Assembly: GCA_012845835.1 (NCBI GenBank)
Contig: JABAKD010000007.1
Location: forward strand, 11,390,511 to 11,454,510
DNA: 64,000 nucleotides
From: Undaria pinnatifida
Lineage: Eukaryota; Sar; Phaeophyceae; Laminariales; Alariaceae
Direction of reading: 5' to 3'
Shown here in pieces: positions 10,471 to 21,404 of the stretch. The position numbers and the translations under genes are program-made. The notes under the pieces are model-generated. The model saw nothing but the letters and a program-made list of their open reading frames with translations. It was not told the origin of the DNA and did no database searches. Every line of letters starts with the position of its first letter. Positions within the stretch are counted from its first letter, which is position 1.

Positions 10471-11013
10471 TTTTTCACGACTGGGTTTGAGCCATTCACA
10501 CGCACAAACCACTCTGTACCTCACTGGCAAAACTTTATGTGAGTCGTTCTACGGTAGCCCCCTCAACCTTTTCTTCAACGAAATCGCCGGTTTCGAAACC
10601 AGCTCCCGGTCGCATATCCTGAAATACGGTGGCCCTCGACACCCCGACGTTATCGATTGAAAGACCCTTGCACACAACAATTCATGTGGGTACTTTAGTT
10701 TCAATGGTATCCTTCCTTGTATCGAGCAGCCATGAAGCGTCCGTTAAATAGAATCGCTGGATGTTTTGGGGGGCTATCGGAGAATCAGTCATGTAAGCGT
10801 TTTTTGTTTTGTTTTTTTCTTTACGCAGCGTATAGCTCACCGTTTCATTGCGTATTTTCATGTCGTAACCAGACGAAGCATGACGAAAGCTTGAGACCGA
10901 GCAGAGGAACGGGGTGATCACTCGCGCGAGTGAGCCCCGAGCCACACTGAAAACAAAAATCCCCCAAGAGTGACCCCCGTACCTTCAAAGCCTTGGTCTT
11001 CAGCAGGAAAAAA
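10467..11013 (+). mobile_element. Family E MITE split by a family D insertion
   Basis: The left part (TTTTTCACGACTGGGTTTGA, CACTCTGTACCTCACTGG) ends at 10539, and the right part resumes at 10792 with TTACGCAGCGTATAGCTCAC, GATCACTCGCGCGAGTGA and the GTACCTTCAAAGCCTTGG end. The pieces are collinear with the intact copy at 40343, so family D inserted into an existing family E element. Confidence 0.65.
10540..10791 (+). mobile_element. Family D MITE, complete copy
   Basis: The termini are TGAGTCGTTCTACGGTAGCC and GGGGCTATCGGAGAATCAGT, inverted with mismatches. The interior has TTCTTCAACGAAATCGCCGG, AAACCAGCTCCCGGTCG and CGAGCAGCCATGAAGCGTCC. 252 bp, non-coding. Inner sequences near each end are also complementary (AAATCGCCGG and CCGTTAAATAGAATCGCTGG), giving a strong foldback. 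Confidence 0.7.
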
Positions 11014-11234
11014 ACTACCTGTTTGTGTTTCGTAGCACGCGTTCTTTAAAGAAAGAGCCTCACAAAAACACTTACCCGTGTGTGGTAGCTTTGACTGTGT
11101 GAATTACTAAATGGTAGGCAGGGGCTGTTGTGCCGAAGCTAGTGGCATAGTAGGAATCACCCTATTCTGTCTGGTTAGGAATACCCGCGAGTATAGCCTA
11201 AAACCCAATACCATAATTTAATGCATGCGTATAT

Positions 11235-11545
11235 GGTATACCTGGTATACCTCGGTTGTTTGTTTTCCGGGGGGCGGTATTGGAAGCGACGAGTGCTGCC
11301 ATGGAAGAGGCACCTGAAAACTTTCGAAGGATCTTCATTTTTTTTTTCAGAAAAGGTCCGTACCGAGCCAACCCCAAACCAATGATCATGACCATATACA
11401 TGTATGGTACCTCGGTATGTTTTCAGGGGGCTGGCATTGGAAGCGACGAGTGCTGCCATAGAGGAGACATCCGAAAACTTTCGGAGGATCTTCCATTTTT
11501 TTTTGGAAAGATCCGTACCGTGCCAACACCACACCAATGGTCATG
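11235..11545. repeat. Two-unit tandem duplication of about 155 bp
   Basis: Both units contain ATTGGAAGCGACGAGTGCTG, GAAAACTTTCG(A/G)AGGATCTT and TCCGTACCG, spaced 165 bp apart. Translated on the plus strand both give EATSAAxEExxENFRRIF with third-position differences. It may be an old coding repeat or chance. Confidence 0.55.
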
Positions 11546-11815
11546 GCAAAAAACTTAAAGTGCAACCCGATGAGGAACAAACCTACGTCATAGCCATGAT
11601 TGGCTTCTATATTTACAACGGCTGAGATATTGAATGCGCTCGACGCCACCCGGGAATTCCTAACATCAGAAACCCCGTCAGTCTAACATTCGTTTTGCCT
11701 CGAAGGGCCAGTAGGGAGACCACTCGCGCGGGTGAACCCGCGTTCCCAACTTTGCTGGGCCGTTTTCACTTTGTGATGATAAGCCGCAATTTGGAGTCGC
11801 CCATGGTTGAGTCTA

Positions 11816-11870
11816 CAGCAGCAGTAGTAGTAGTAGTAGTAGAAGTAGTAGCAGTAGTAGTAGTAGTATA
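11816..11870. repeat. AGT/AGC trinucleotide microsatellite
   Basis: Runs of AGT with some AGC and AGA. The peptides it encodes are homopolymeric artefacts. Confidence 0.8.
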
Positions 11871-11919
11871 GGTCTCTTCGCGGCATCGTTCTTCCACTTC
11901 CCCTCCGCCTTAGTGAGTA

Positions 11920-12053
11920 GGCTACGCTCCGCCAAGCAACTCACCTAAAGAGTCTTCATCAGTGAGAGGCACGGAGTCAATCGTGCGAGGGGCTCAAAGC
12001 CGGTAACGGTAGTGGAAAAGGGGGTTGACCCTCTTCCTACCGCCTAGCCTTGG
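11920..12053 (+). mobile_element. Family E MITE fragment
   Basis: Contains CGGAGTCAATCGTGCGAGGGG (palindrome relic) and ends CTTCCTACCGCCTAGCCTTGG. Only the right half is recognisable. Confidence 0.4.
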
Positions 12054-12855
12054 TCGTAGCGCGAACCTCGCGTGTGACAGGGCCATCCTTGCGCCTTGTA
12101 ACGCTGCCTGTGCATTCTGTCCTGTTGGCCTCCTGATGTAATGGCGTCGGTGTTTATTTCGGCCGTTGTATCATATACCAGGTATATGATACACGCGGCC
12201 CTACCACAAGTTGTTAGCAATACGCAGCCCAGTTGTTGTGAAACGTGTTCTCACAGCGTCTTTGTCGCCGTTTCGGTTTCGACTTTTTTGTTTTATTTTA
12301 TTTTTCCTCGCTCTGAAGTTCCGACGGGTTTGTTTTAGACGTGACTACTTAACGTAAATAAATGGTACACACGCAGATATTATAGTCACTGCTGCTGTTG
12401 ACGTTTTGGTTTTCACGTCTTTATATGTAGCCAGTTGTGCTGGATGCATACAGACGGGTGGAAATGTCACTTAAATATGAAGATCACACACTGTACTGTT
12501 GACGCTAGCTGCCTCTCTCTCTGAATTCTCTAGCTGAGGGATTTACACGAGTAATATTGCCTGTTTGTGAAGTCTTGATGGAGGATGTATTGCGTTTGGC
12601 AATAGCACCCACCCACCTACATATCTATATGTATACGGATGAGGTTTCTGCTTGCTTCTTTTTTTGGCCAATGGACACGTTGACCCTGTCCTCCTCTGGA
12701 GGCAAAAGGGGGGAATACATGTATTACCTGCGAACCTGTGAGGTATCAACGGGTTTGATAAAAGCTGTACTAAATCACACACACTTAGATGTACACGGTA
12801 GATAGTCGTTCTCACCTATTGAGTCGAGTCTCAGCGCTTGAGCTACAGTACAAGT
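12054..12855. other. Spacer, nothing recognised
   Basis: No exon or repeat family is seen. Short frames on both strands lack any domain. Confidence 0.4.
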
Positions 12856-13175
12856 AACGGGCCTTGCGACGAAGTGGTGGATCTTGTGTGGAGCTGACAG
12901 GCTTCCCCAGTCCGGCGATAGCCACGGTGTCCGAGCCAATCGTCCGGCCAGCGGAGGTGGCAGGTAGAGGCAGAGAAGAAGACGCGCTAGGAGGGACAGC
13001 GTTGCTGCAAAAAAAGATGGACTTGCGACGCAGGGGTGGTGGTGCAGTCCCAGCGTAACTCGGCTGTGATGGTTGTCGACGACGATGGTGATGACGAAGG
13101 GGGGTGGGTGGACACCTCTGGCGGTAGAATGAAAGGGCGGGCGGTGCAGACTCTCGAAATCCGGCTGGACTGACC
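12856..13175 (+). other. GC-rich island with coding-like frames, unassigned
   Basis: This block stands out from its AT-rich surroundings. On the plus strand one frame ends RNSAVMVVDDDGDDEGGWVD...VQTLEIRLD and stop at 13174, and another frame upstream reads GFPSPAIATVSEPIVRPAEV. A GT-AG intron between them would need a frame change that I could not make consistent. It may be a terminal exon, or a relic, of an unrecognised gene. Confidence 0.25.
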
Positions 13176-13557
13176 AACGGTTACTATTGCGGATGATGAA
13201 GGAGTGTGGACGATTACCTGGAATATATACCACATTAGTCACAGCAGGGGGTCCCTCGGTATTGCCGGTATATGCTAGAAACCACCCGGCACTGCTGCTA
13301 CTGCCGCAATCGGCACTATATCGGCACGCTGCTATACCACAGGATATATTCCTATTGGTTTTTAAGTGATCTTGCCAGCACTGTTGCGGCCATCCACACT
13401 CCCCTGCGCACTGCCACGGTAGATTATTCCCCTCTGTGCCAAGATAATTGTGCCCGGCATTTTTTCTGTGGCAACCACCACTACTATTCGACCGACACTG
13501 CTAGGCAAGAGACCCCTGCTTCCGCGTGGTATTGTTTTACTGTAATGGGAGGGGCCG

Positions 13558-13690
13558 TAATATATATTATAAAAATTAAATTACACTCCATCTGTGAGAT
13601 CGAATACTTTGTCGAAACTCATCTTTGCAAGCTGTGTGTGATACTCCGATCGCGCATACTGCGGGTTGTGTGTCCTCATTAAGGATACAG
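13558..13690 (+). repeat. Family F head fragment
   Basis: Only the first 130 bp of family F is present: the A/T-rich terminus, CCATCTGTGAGATCGAATAC and the TGTGTGTGATACTCCGATCG block, broken off after TCATTAAGGATACAGGTC. Confidence 0.7.
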
Positions 13691-14404
13691 GTCAGGAGAT
13701 ATATCATTTTATCTTGATTACGACTGGTGCACATGCCTCCTGGGCAGACGCTCCCAAAACCACCAATCAATGATTACCTCCGATAGACCTGCACACGAGG
13801 ATCTCGGGGCCCTTTTTCTTTGTCGTCACCTTTACTTTCTAGCGCGGGAAAACTTTAGCTCTCCGCGATGTTCTCGACAAGCCGTGGTCACCGGTGTCTT
13901 CCCTCTCCCCCCCCCGGTACATGCATTTATGTTTGCCCCGCATGAGGGTCAGCATTATACCCACTTTCCAACTTTTCATTCTCGTCGACCTCTGTTTCAT
14001 CGAAAATTCCCTAGGTCATGCTCTCGAGGCTTCCGCTAATCAGTTTTTGCGCAAGAAACAAGTCCCTACGAGCACGGGTATGGACCTGGTAAGACTTGAA
14101 CACCCACGATCTTGACGCTATTGGGACGAGATTCATCTACTACTACTGCTCCATATTACTTGGATGGTGTGGGAATATTTATGCAGTAAATGGCAAGGAT
14201 GCTGATTGATGCTGACGGTATGCCTGAAGACGAATAGTTTATGTCATAGACTGTGCATTTATGCTTCCCACAGGGTTTTCGCCCTCTCGTTTGGCACATG
14301 ACATGTATACACTTCAGCACGGTATGTATTTGCCTTGGGAACTTTGATTGATGAGTGTTTGAGCGCTGGACATGCTTATCGGCGGAAGAGCAACCGCACG
14401 CAGC
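13691..14404. other. Spacer, nothing recognised
   Basis: Mixed-composition sequence without a repeat family or gene that I can name. Confidence 0.4.
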
Positions 14405-15023
14405 ATATATATATATAGTACAAACATTAAAATACACCCCTTCAGCTGTGAGATCGAATATTTTGTCGAAACTCATCTTTGCAAGCTGTGTGTGATACTC
14501 CGATCGCGCGTATTACGGGTTGTGTGTCCTCATTAGGGATGTAATAGGTCGGCGACTCCGGGATCCGGGACCCCTTGCAATGGCAGTGTAGCTATCAGGG
14601 TCAACAGGGTGATGTTAGTATATATACCCCCTCCCCCACCGCCCCCCTTTTGATCAAAATCAGGCCCCCACGTCCTTAAAAACCCCGCCCTCCCCTCACC
14701 GTTTATTCGACTTCCAGGATTCCCTTACTTGATAAAATGATGCATTTCCTTCAACAGCTAGCGGCTAGCTGTCAGATTTTGTCCCCCTCAGAAACGGGTT
14801 TTAAAATTTGTAGTTTCCGCGCACAGACTGCCTAACTTCACCCTGTTGACCCTGATAGCTACACTGCAGTTGCAAGGGGAGTCGCAGACCCAGTCTATAT
14901 CCTTAATGAGGACACACAACCCGTACTACGCGCGATCGGAGTATCACACACAGCTTGCAAAGATGCGTTTCGACAAAATAATCGATCTCACAGCTGGAGC
15001 AGTGCATTTTAATTTTTATAATA
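14405..15023 (-). repeat. Two family F pieces facing tail to tail
   Basis: 14405-14615 is a forward head segment. From about 14640 the same family continues in reverse (AATCAGGCCCCCACGTCC, TTCGACTTCCAGGATTCC) and ends in a reverse head at 15000-15023. The junction at 14620 follows the ACAGGGTGATGTTAGT motif common to all copies. Confidence 0.65.
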
Positions 15024-15041
15024 TATTATAAAAATTAAAAT
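15006..15041. repeat. 36-bp perfect palindrome at a head-to-head family F junction
   Basis: The sequence from ATTTTAATTTTTATAATA to its exact reverse complement is perfectly self-complementary. It joins a reverse copy (head ending here) to a forward copy (head starting here). With small gaps the arms extend through CAGCTGGAG and about 240 bp further on each side. Confidence 0.85.
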
Positions 15042-15930
15042 ACACTCCAGCTGTGAGATCGAAGATTTCGTCGAAACTCATCTTTGCAAGCTGTGTGTGA
15101 TACTCCGATCGCGCGCATTACGAGTTGTGTGTCCTCATTAAGGATATAGGTCGGCGACTCCCCTTACAACTACAGTGTAGCTATCAGGGTCAACAGGATG
15201 ATTTTAGTCAGTCTGTGCGCGGAAACTATAAAACCCGTTTCTGAGGGGGACAAAATCTGACAGCTGTGAAGGGAAAGGGGGGCCTGGTTTTGATCAAAAG
15301 CGAGCGGGTTTGGAGGGGGGCGGGGGGGGGGGGAAAGGGGCAATTTGTGCATGTAAGTATAAATCCTTTCGAGGGGATAAATTTGACGGTTTTGGCACCA
15401 GTATATTATTGGGGGCGGGAGGGGGGGGGGGGGGGGGGGGGGGGGGGCAGCTCAATATGTGCCTGGAAACTATACATTATTTTGAGGGGATAAATGTGAC
15501 ATTTTTGGAAATAATACATCAGTTTATCATTTATATCCTGGGGTAATTCGTACAATCAGTGAGTAAAGAGAGGGTGGAGTGTTCGAGGGGGTGGGGTTGG
15601 GATAGGTTGGGGGGGGAGGGTGGGAGGTGGGGGCGGGGGGGGGGGGGGGGCGGGGGGGGGGGGGGGACGGCTTTAGGTGAGAGGTTTGTTTTACGTGTGG
15701 TGCTAGGTCTAGGCGAAGGTGCGGGTGATGGGGAAGAAGGGGGCGTTCGAGGCGGGGGCGGGGGGGGACACAGCGGCATGGATGGCTCTTGAAAGATAAT
15801 GAGGTGATATCCTGTGCGTGAAGTGTTTATCATTGTGGTGGATTTCGATATTTGGTGGGGCGTTTGAGTAAGGGAGAGCAAGAGGGGGGGGGGGAGGGGG
15901 GGGGGGGATTTTCAGGAGGTTTAGGTCACA
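15024..15930 (+). repeat. Family F composite repeat with long G runs
   Basis: Head, CTATCAGGGTCAACAGGATG block, then G-rich subunits. G runs occur at 15421-15447, 15640-15666 and 15886-15907. The distal part shows GTGGTGCTAGGTCTAGGCGA and TGGATTTCGATATTTGGTGG, ending AGGAGGTTTAGGTCACAAAT. Confidence 0.7.
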
Positions 15931-17019
15931 AATAATTTATGTACCAGGTATGTATTTATGTTCTGTACATGCTTCCTTTTCAGGGCTTTCTTTGTTCTTC
16001 CATTATTTTTATGCAAATAATGACTTTAACTTTCCAGCTCAACCGTGAGAGTCTTGTTTTTGTATATATGCTCAATGCACCGTACACACTGCTGGTATTG
16101 GTTGCTGACAGCTACCGACGCTCGTGCAGGCAGGAAGACCGCCATGCATACGTACGTCCATAATGTTATATAAATACATGATATATATGTATCCCGTAAA
16201 GAAATGAAGGCGCGTGCCTTAGAGGGGAAAAGGGGGGGAGAGCGCCCTCAGTGACCTCGCATCTGGGTTACGTCTTGGGAGGGAGGAAGGTGCGAAGAAA
16301 AAGGGAAGGGGAAAGTAAAAAAGGGATAGAAAAAACAGAGATATATTAGACTAAAAGTAATGCCGTGTATCCCAGACATATATATGCACAAATGTAACAT
16401 ACATATCTTCGTGTATGCCACCGGGCGCCTTAAGTGTACATACATATACACAACATCCACCAATCAAGCGTGAACATCACACACTCTTCGTACACCTACA
16501 CAACATGATCACAATTATAATTGTCAAGAAAAAAATGCCGGCGACGTATATATATATATTTGTGATACCAGAGTAGCATAGGGAGCGCGCTGAACCCTCC
16601 TTTGGTACAAGAAGCCCATTCATTCGGCGACCTGACTGAAGATAGTATGGGATTGAAACTTGCCTCGATGACTTATACTCGTAGCGTAAAAATGACATCA
16701 ACCCGTTGTTTTGCATCCTATAGCTTACATGTACCGGGCGCACTATTCATAATCGTATGGCCTAATTGGTACTAAGTCGTCGTGGAGCGAGCTATACACG
16801 TCATCATAATAATGTAGCTTACCTGGCTCAATCCACAAGACCTTGTTTTTTATTCATCCTGGCGCGTTATCGGACGGCAGACATATCTTTTCAAAGGTAC
16901 CATTAATACCACCACTGCTGTACTGTACATTGATCATCATCGTGCTTTCGTGCTGTTCGACGCCGTGCAGCACATCCAAGGAGATGCATGCACATAAATT
17001 AAAGGAAAAATCCGTTCAC
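15931..17019. other. Spacer, nothing recognised
   Basis: AT-rich sequence with short AT dinucleotide runs. No exon or repeat family could be supported. Confidence 0.4.
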
Positions 17020-17505
17020 TGGCGCGTGCTACGACAGAGGAGGTGAACCACTCTTTTTCTGAGATTCCCCAACATGGGAGCTGAAGACCTTTCTTAACTC
17101 AGAAACTGACTTGGAAAAAAATAAATCTGCTACATATATAGACTATATATGAGTCGTTCTAAGGTAGCCCACCCAGCTTTTCTTTAACGAAATCGCCGGT
17201 TTTGAAACCAGCTCCCGGCCGTATCTCCTGAAATACGGTGACCCTTGCCGCCCCGACGTCATCGTCCGGTAGACCTTTGCAAACATGAAAATGTGTGAGG
17301 ATGGTTTTTTCCTAGCATCTTTCCTTGTGTCGACCAGCCATGAAACGTTCGTTAAAGAATATCGCCGGTTTGGGGGGGGGCTATCGTAGAATCAGTCATA
17401 ACGCGGATGAAAACTCCAATGGCCTAGCTAGGAACATAACGAAAACCATAAAAAAAAAATGGCCTATTTCCGATGATCTTGGGTTAATAAGGAGAGGACG
17501 CGTGT
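17020..17505 (-). mobile_element. Family A MITE split by a family D insertion
   Basis: Left end GGCGCGTGCTACGACAGAGG and CCCCAACATGGGAGCTGAAG run to about 17149. The rest resumes at 17399 with GCGGATGAAAACTCCAATGG, TGGCCTATTTCCGATGATCT and AGGACGCGTG near 17505. The two halves together reproduce a typical family A copy, so family D is the younger insertion. Confidence 0.65.
17150..17398 (+). mobile_element. Family D MITE, complete copy
   Basis: The ends are TGAGTCGTTCTAAGGTAGCC and GGGGCTATCGTAGAATCAGT. The interior has TTTCTTTAACGAAATCGCCG, GGCCGTATCTCCTGAAATAC and GTCGACCAGCCATGAAACGT. Non-coding, 249 bp. Confidence 0.72.
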
Positions 17506-17516
17506 TACGGCAAAGG

Positions 17517-17854
17517 TAGCACGTTTCGACTGAAGAAATAGTTTTTGAATGACGGGGCTCCTCAACACAAAGTTGTCGGAAATTAGTATCAATATGATAT
17601 TTTTTTTGGCATGATTCTCGTTGCGTACCTATTAATAGCCCATCCTGAGATTTTCATCCGGTGTGTGGGAGTTTTATCTCCTCCAAAATCAGTTCATGGG
17701 AGAGAGGGGTCTCTGAAGCTTCCAAATTGGGGAACACCTTGCAGAAAAAAAGAGGTGCACACCACTATCTATCTATCGCGGCCTTTTTGGTCGGAGCCCC
17801 GTCGTTCAGAAACCTTTTCGAGACGAAAAGTGCTACCTCCCCTATCGTAGGACG
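17517..17854 (+). mobile_element. Family A MITE copy with a partial second end
   Basis: The family interior is clear (GAATGACGGGGCTCCTCAAC, TGATTCTCGTTGCGTACC, GGGTCTCTGAAGCTTCCAAA, GAGGTGCACACCACTATC). At 17779 a further right-hand fragment of the family is appended (GAGCCCCGTCGTTCAGAAAC to ATCGTAGGACGCGTGC). An AATC tetranucleotide run follows at 17866. Confidence 0.55.
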
Positions 17855-18130
17855 CGTGCTTTTTTTCAATCAATCAATCAATCAATCAACCAATCTTCAT
17901 CATTCACCATACAAGGTGTACCCACGACGACAAATCATCAGCGAAAATAAATGATACCCTGGTATTGAGAAATAAATGCGGTTTCCTGCCAATTTTTTTC
18001 AACAGTTTCTTGTAGTAAGTTTATTGTTTTGTTTTCCCGGCGGGTTGTTTGGCGTCAACTGGTTTGTGACAAAAAGAGTTGGTGTCAACAACAACACCCT
18101 TTTATGTATACATAGTTTAGACTATATGTT

Positions 18131-19223
18131 TCCCGGTCGAACCCGGAGTTATCCCACGGTAGGAATGCGGCGAGTTTTTGTTTAACTCTTAATATTAACG
18201 TGATTATGAGAAGCTCAAGACCACCCCACCCGAGACTTGGCTTGGAAGACTGTCGTTTGCGCAATACCGACCGATACTTCCATGCTCTAGACTTCATTCA
18301 AACTGTATAGTCTAAGGCCATTTCTTATTATGCAGTCGGAGTCCGCCAGTCGAAAATGGCTCTTTTCGACTGGACTTTTTTTCCACTGGATTCTTCTGGT
18401 CCTTCTTCTTATCGTCAGTCGAGTCGATTTTATAGTTTTTGTGCTCTTCCTAGAGGCGGTTGAGGTGTGAGGGAGTACTGTTGTTGTACAGCAGTCGAAG
18501 TCGGTTGGCAGCCCTGTGCTTCGCGCTTTCTCCGCGAGCAACGGCTCGGCGAACCCTCGTCCCAGCGAGAGTGTGGCTTTGGGCTCAGCCGAAAGCCGCC
18601 AAGGCTACGTTCGTGCAGTTGCACTCACCCGAGAGCCGCCAAAGCTACAGCAGCCACAGCCGTTGTTGGCAGCATGGGATCGAGACCGCGCGCTGCTGCC
18701 GTCGTGTGATACACGCTGCTGACGAGCAAAACTAGGAATGCGCCACGCTGACTTGCTGCGTGAAGCGACAGCTGGGATAGCCAAGCCAGCGTCAGTGCCT
18801 TGTATCATACTGCAGTGTGGTACCTGGTATGGGTGTTTGGCCATGTGGCCGTGTGGGTGTTGTTTGGTGGTGGGATGAGCGATGCAATCGGTTCAAAAAA
18901 CACGTGTAAAACTTTTTCGACTGAGTTTTTCGACTGGAGGATGCAGTCGAAAAAGCCGAGTTTTTCGACTGGATCCGCCAGTCAGTCGGAATTCTCAGTC
19001 GAAAAAAGTTGAGTCGAAAAAGCCCTTGTTCGATTGCGTACGAAAGCCCGATTTGGGCTTCAGTCGAAAAAGGCCGTTTTCGACTGACAAATCCGACTGC
19101 ATAAGAAATGGCCTAATCGTCAAAATATCAGATTCACCGTTAGTTACTCACTTGAGGAGCTCAAAACCGGCCAGGAAGATTATTAGTTAATCTAGCAAGA
19201 ATGCAACCCCTACACCGTGGGAT
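18131..19223 (+). mobile_element. Family G MITE carrying a Harbinger-like insertion
   Basis: Left terminus GTTATCCCACGGTAGGAATG and family interior (GAGACTTGGCTTGGAAGACT, TTGCGCAATACCGACCG) run to 18315. After the insertion it resumes with CACTTGAGGAGCTCAAAACC and ends GCAACCCCTACACCGTGGGA at about 19223. Removing the insert gives a family G copy of about 290 bp. Confidence 0.65.
18316..19113. mobile_element. PIF/Harbinger-like non-autonomous element
   Basis: Inverted ends GGCCATTTCTTATTATGCAG and GGCCATTTCTTATGCAGTCG (reading inward) are flanked by TAA at 18313-18315 and 19114-19116, the three-base TWA duplication of PIF/Harbinger. Both sides carry arrays of the heptamer TCGACTG or its complement CAGTCGA, likely transposase-binding sites. 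The 798-bp interior includes a GC-rich core (18470-18740) with no transposase domain. It has inserted in a family G MITE. Confidence 0.78.
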
Positions 19224-19545
19224 GACTCCCCAACATGGGCTGGAAATCGCAAACACCGTGGTATTCAAGTGAGATGACTCCTCAACATGGATTGAAATTC
19301 GCAAACAACGTATTCAAGTGGGATGACTCCCCAACATGCATGGGTGGGTTGAAAATCGCAAACACCCATACTCAAGTGGGATGACTCCCCAACATGCATG
19401 GATGGGTTGAAAATCGGAAACACCCGTATTCAAGTGGGGATGACTCCTCATCATGGGTTGGAAATCGCTAACACCGTTGTATTCAAGTGGGACGACTCCC
19501 CAACATGCATGGATGGGTTGAAAAATGCCAACCCCCGTGTTCAAC
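19216..19545. repeat. Minisatellite, six units of 49-59 bp
   Basis: Each unit contains GGATGACTCCCCAACATG, GGTTGAAAATCGCAAACACC and TATTCAAGTG. The first unit begins in the terminus of the preceding family G copy (GGGATGACTCC), suggesting that the array grew from the transposon end. Confidence 0.8.
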
Positions 19546-19592
19546 ACGATAAATATTTGATTATTATTGTTATTATTATTACTTTCTTTTTA

Positions 19593-19830
19593 TCCTCCGG
19601 CGAATGAATGGGGAAAAATAAAGCTTTAGCTCACCACACTTCCACGTATTTTCATACGTGTCGTGTGTCGATATCGATATTCGAGGGCGACGATGTACAC
19701 TGACTGTGTCGGCCTCATTACAATATTTTGTTACTAGCAGGTATTATTTTTCGGCAGATGGGGAAAAAAAAAACTTGATAAGCTCACCACACTTCCACGT
19801 ATTTTCGCAAACGTCGTGTGTCATTTTAAC
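19593..19830 (-). mobile_element. Two family H 3'-end copies
   Basis: Reverse copies of the poly(A)-tailed end seen at 60772-60893: ATCCTCCGGCGAATGAATGG, AAAGCTTTAGCTCACCACAC, TTCCACGTATTTTC. The second, partial copy starts near 19754. The first is followed by a TTATTATTATT tail at 19560-19582. Confidence 0.6.
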
Positions 19831-20004
19831 TCGATTGCATGTATTCGCAATCCCGCGTTATCTGGCGTATCCTTCAGTTACCGCGGTAGCGACGGCGCAA
19901 GCTGTCCCCACCGGCGGTCCCCGTTATACTACTTCATTCGGCAGCACGCAACAAGCTGCCGTTGTATACGATTGCGTGAGTATATCGACCCGGCCTGACC
20001 CCCG

Positions 20005-21150
20005 GGAGTCAGGTGATGATATAATCTAACCATCCATGCCTAGTTCCAACTCATCTCCGTCCCCCCCCCCCCCCCCCCCCCCCCCCCTTTGTTCCCCGCC
20101 TAGTTCATTCAAACGCCCCACTTAAATCAAAATCGGCCAGAGTAATCAATACTTCTGAGCAATTGATATAACGTCATTATCTTTCTAGCCATCCATGACG
20201 TAGCCTTCATTAATCCCCCTCCCCTCCTCCTTCCTCACACCCCGCACGATCGCCTAGACCCAGCACCGCGCGTATAGCAAGCCCCTACATATATGATTAA
20301 TACGCGCGATCGGAGGATTACACACAATGTTGCGAACATCAGTGTCGACCAAATCCGTGATTTTAATATTATATGTGACCTGAACCTCTTAAAAACCGCT
20401 CCTCCCCCCCCCCCCCTTCTTTTTTTTCTTTCTTTTTTTTTTCTCGCTTTCTCTTGCTTGAACGCCCCACCTACTATCGAAATCCGCCAGAGTAATAAGC
20501 ACTTCCACGCCCTGGATATCGCTTCGTTATCGTTTCAGAGCCGTCCACGCCGCTGCTGCAATTCCCACCCACCCCCGCCCCCAACGCCCCCTCCTTCCCC
20601 ACCACCCGCACCATCGCCTAGACCTAGCACCACGCGTATAGCAAATCCCTACATCTATGCGACCTAAAGCCCTCTCCCCCCGCCTCCGCCCCCCCCCGCC
20701 ACATTCCCCCTGCCTCCCCCACAAGAAATATTTATAGTTTCCACGCACGAATTGACCTGACCCACCCGTCCCCTCCCCCCCCCCCCCCCCCCCCCGCCCC
20801 CCTTTCGATCAAAATCAGGCCCCCACGTCCTTTGAAACCCCGCCTTCCCCTCACCGGATATTCGACTTACAGGATTCACTTGATTAACTGATGCATTTCC
20901 TTCCACAGCTGTCAGATGTTGTCCCCCTCAGAAACGGGTTTTATAGTTTCCGCGCACAGACTGCCTAACATCACCCTGTTGACCCTGATAGCTACACTGT
21001 AGTTGCAAGGGGAGTCGCCGGCCTATATCCTTAATGAGGACACACAACCCGTAATACGCGCGATCGGAGTATCACACACAGCTTGCAAAAATGAGTTTCG
21101 ACAAAATATTCCATCTCACAGCTGGAGTGTATCTTTATTTCAATAATATA
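20005..21150 (-). repeat. Family F composite repeat with long C runs
   Basis: Reverse orientation: poly-C at 20058-20086 and 20768-20795, CCTAGACCTAGCACCACGCG, CTGTCAGATGTTGTCCCCCT, and the head CCATCTCACAGCTGGAGTGT at 21110-21130. Layout as in the copy at 9110-10470. Confidence 0.68.
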
Positions 21151-21404
21151 ACCCGGGCAGATAAATCGATTCCTGCAAGGTCGATGATCTAGATAGAGAT
21201 ATCCTAGGGAAGATCCGTATGTATGGCCTAGCTCGTGCGTCCGAGCTGGAGCCGTGCCATCTGCTTGAAGGACCTATCTAAGATGTATGGTATTAATAGC
21301 ACGTGTTTCGCGGGTTCGGCCTGCACTCTCTAGACTATGTTGTTAGCAGGTCCAGCACAACATCAGATGTTAAGAAAGGTACCTTTCAGTAGATGTATTA
21401 TTAT

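Noticed and set aside
15531-15881. Pro-rich and Gly-rich frames in family F copies
   Set aside because: They are products of long G/C homopolymers and do not recur with conserved ends.
19216-19545. CRISPR-like regular repeats
   Set aside because: Units are directly adjacent without unique spacers, diverged, and in a eukaryotic context. It is a minisatellite.
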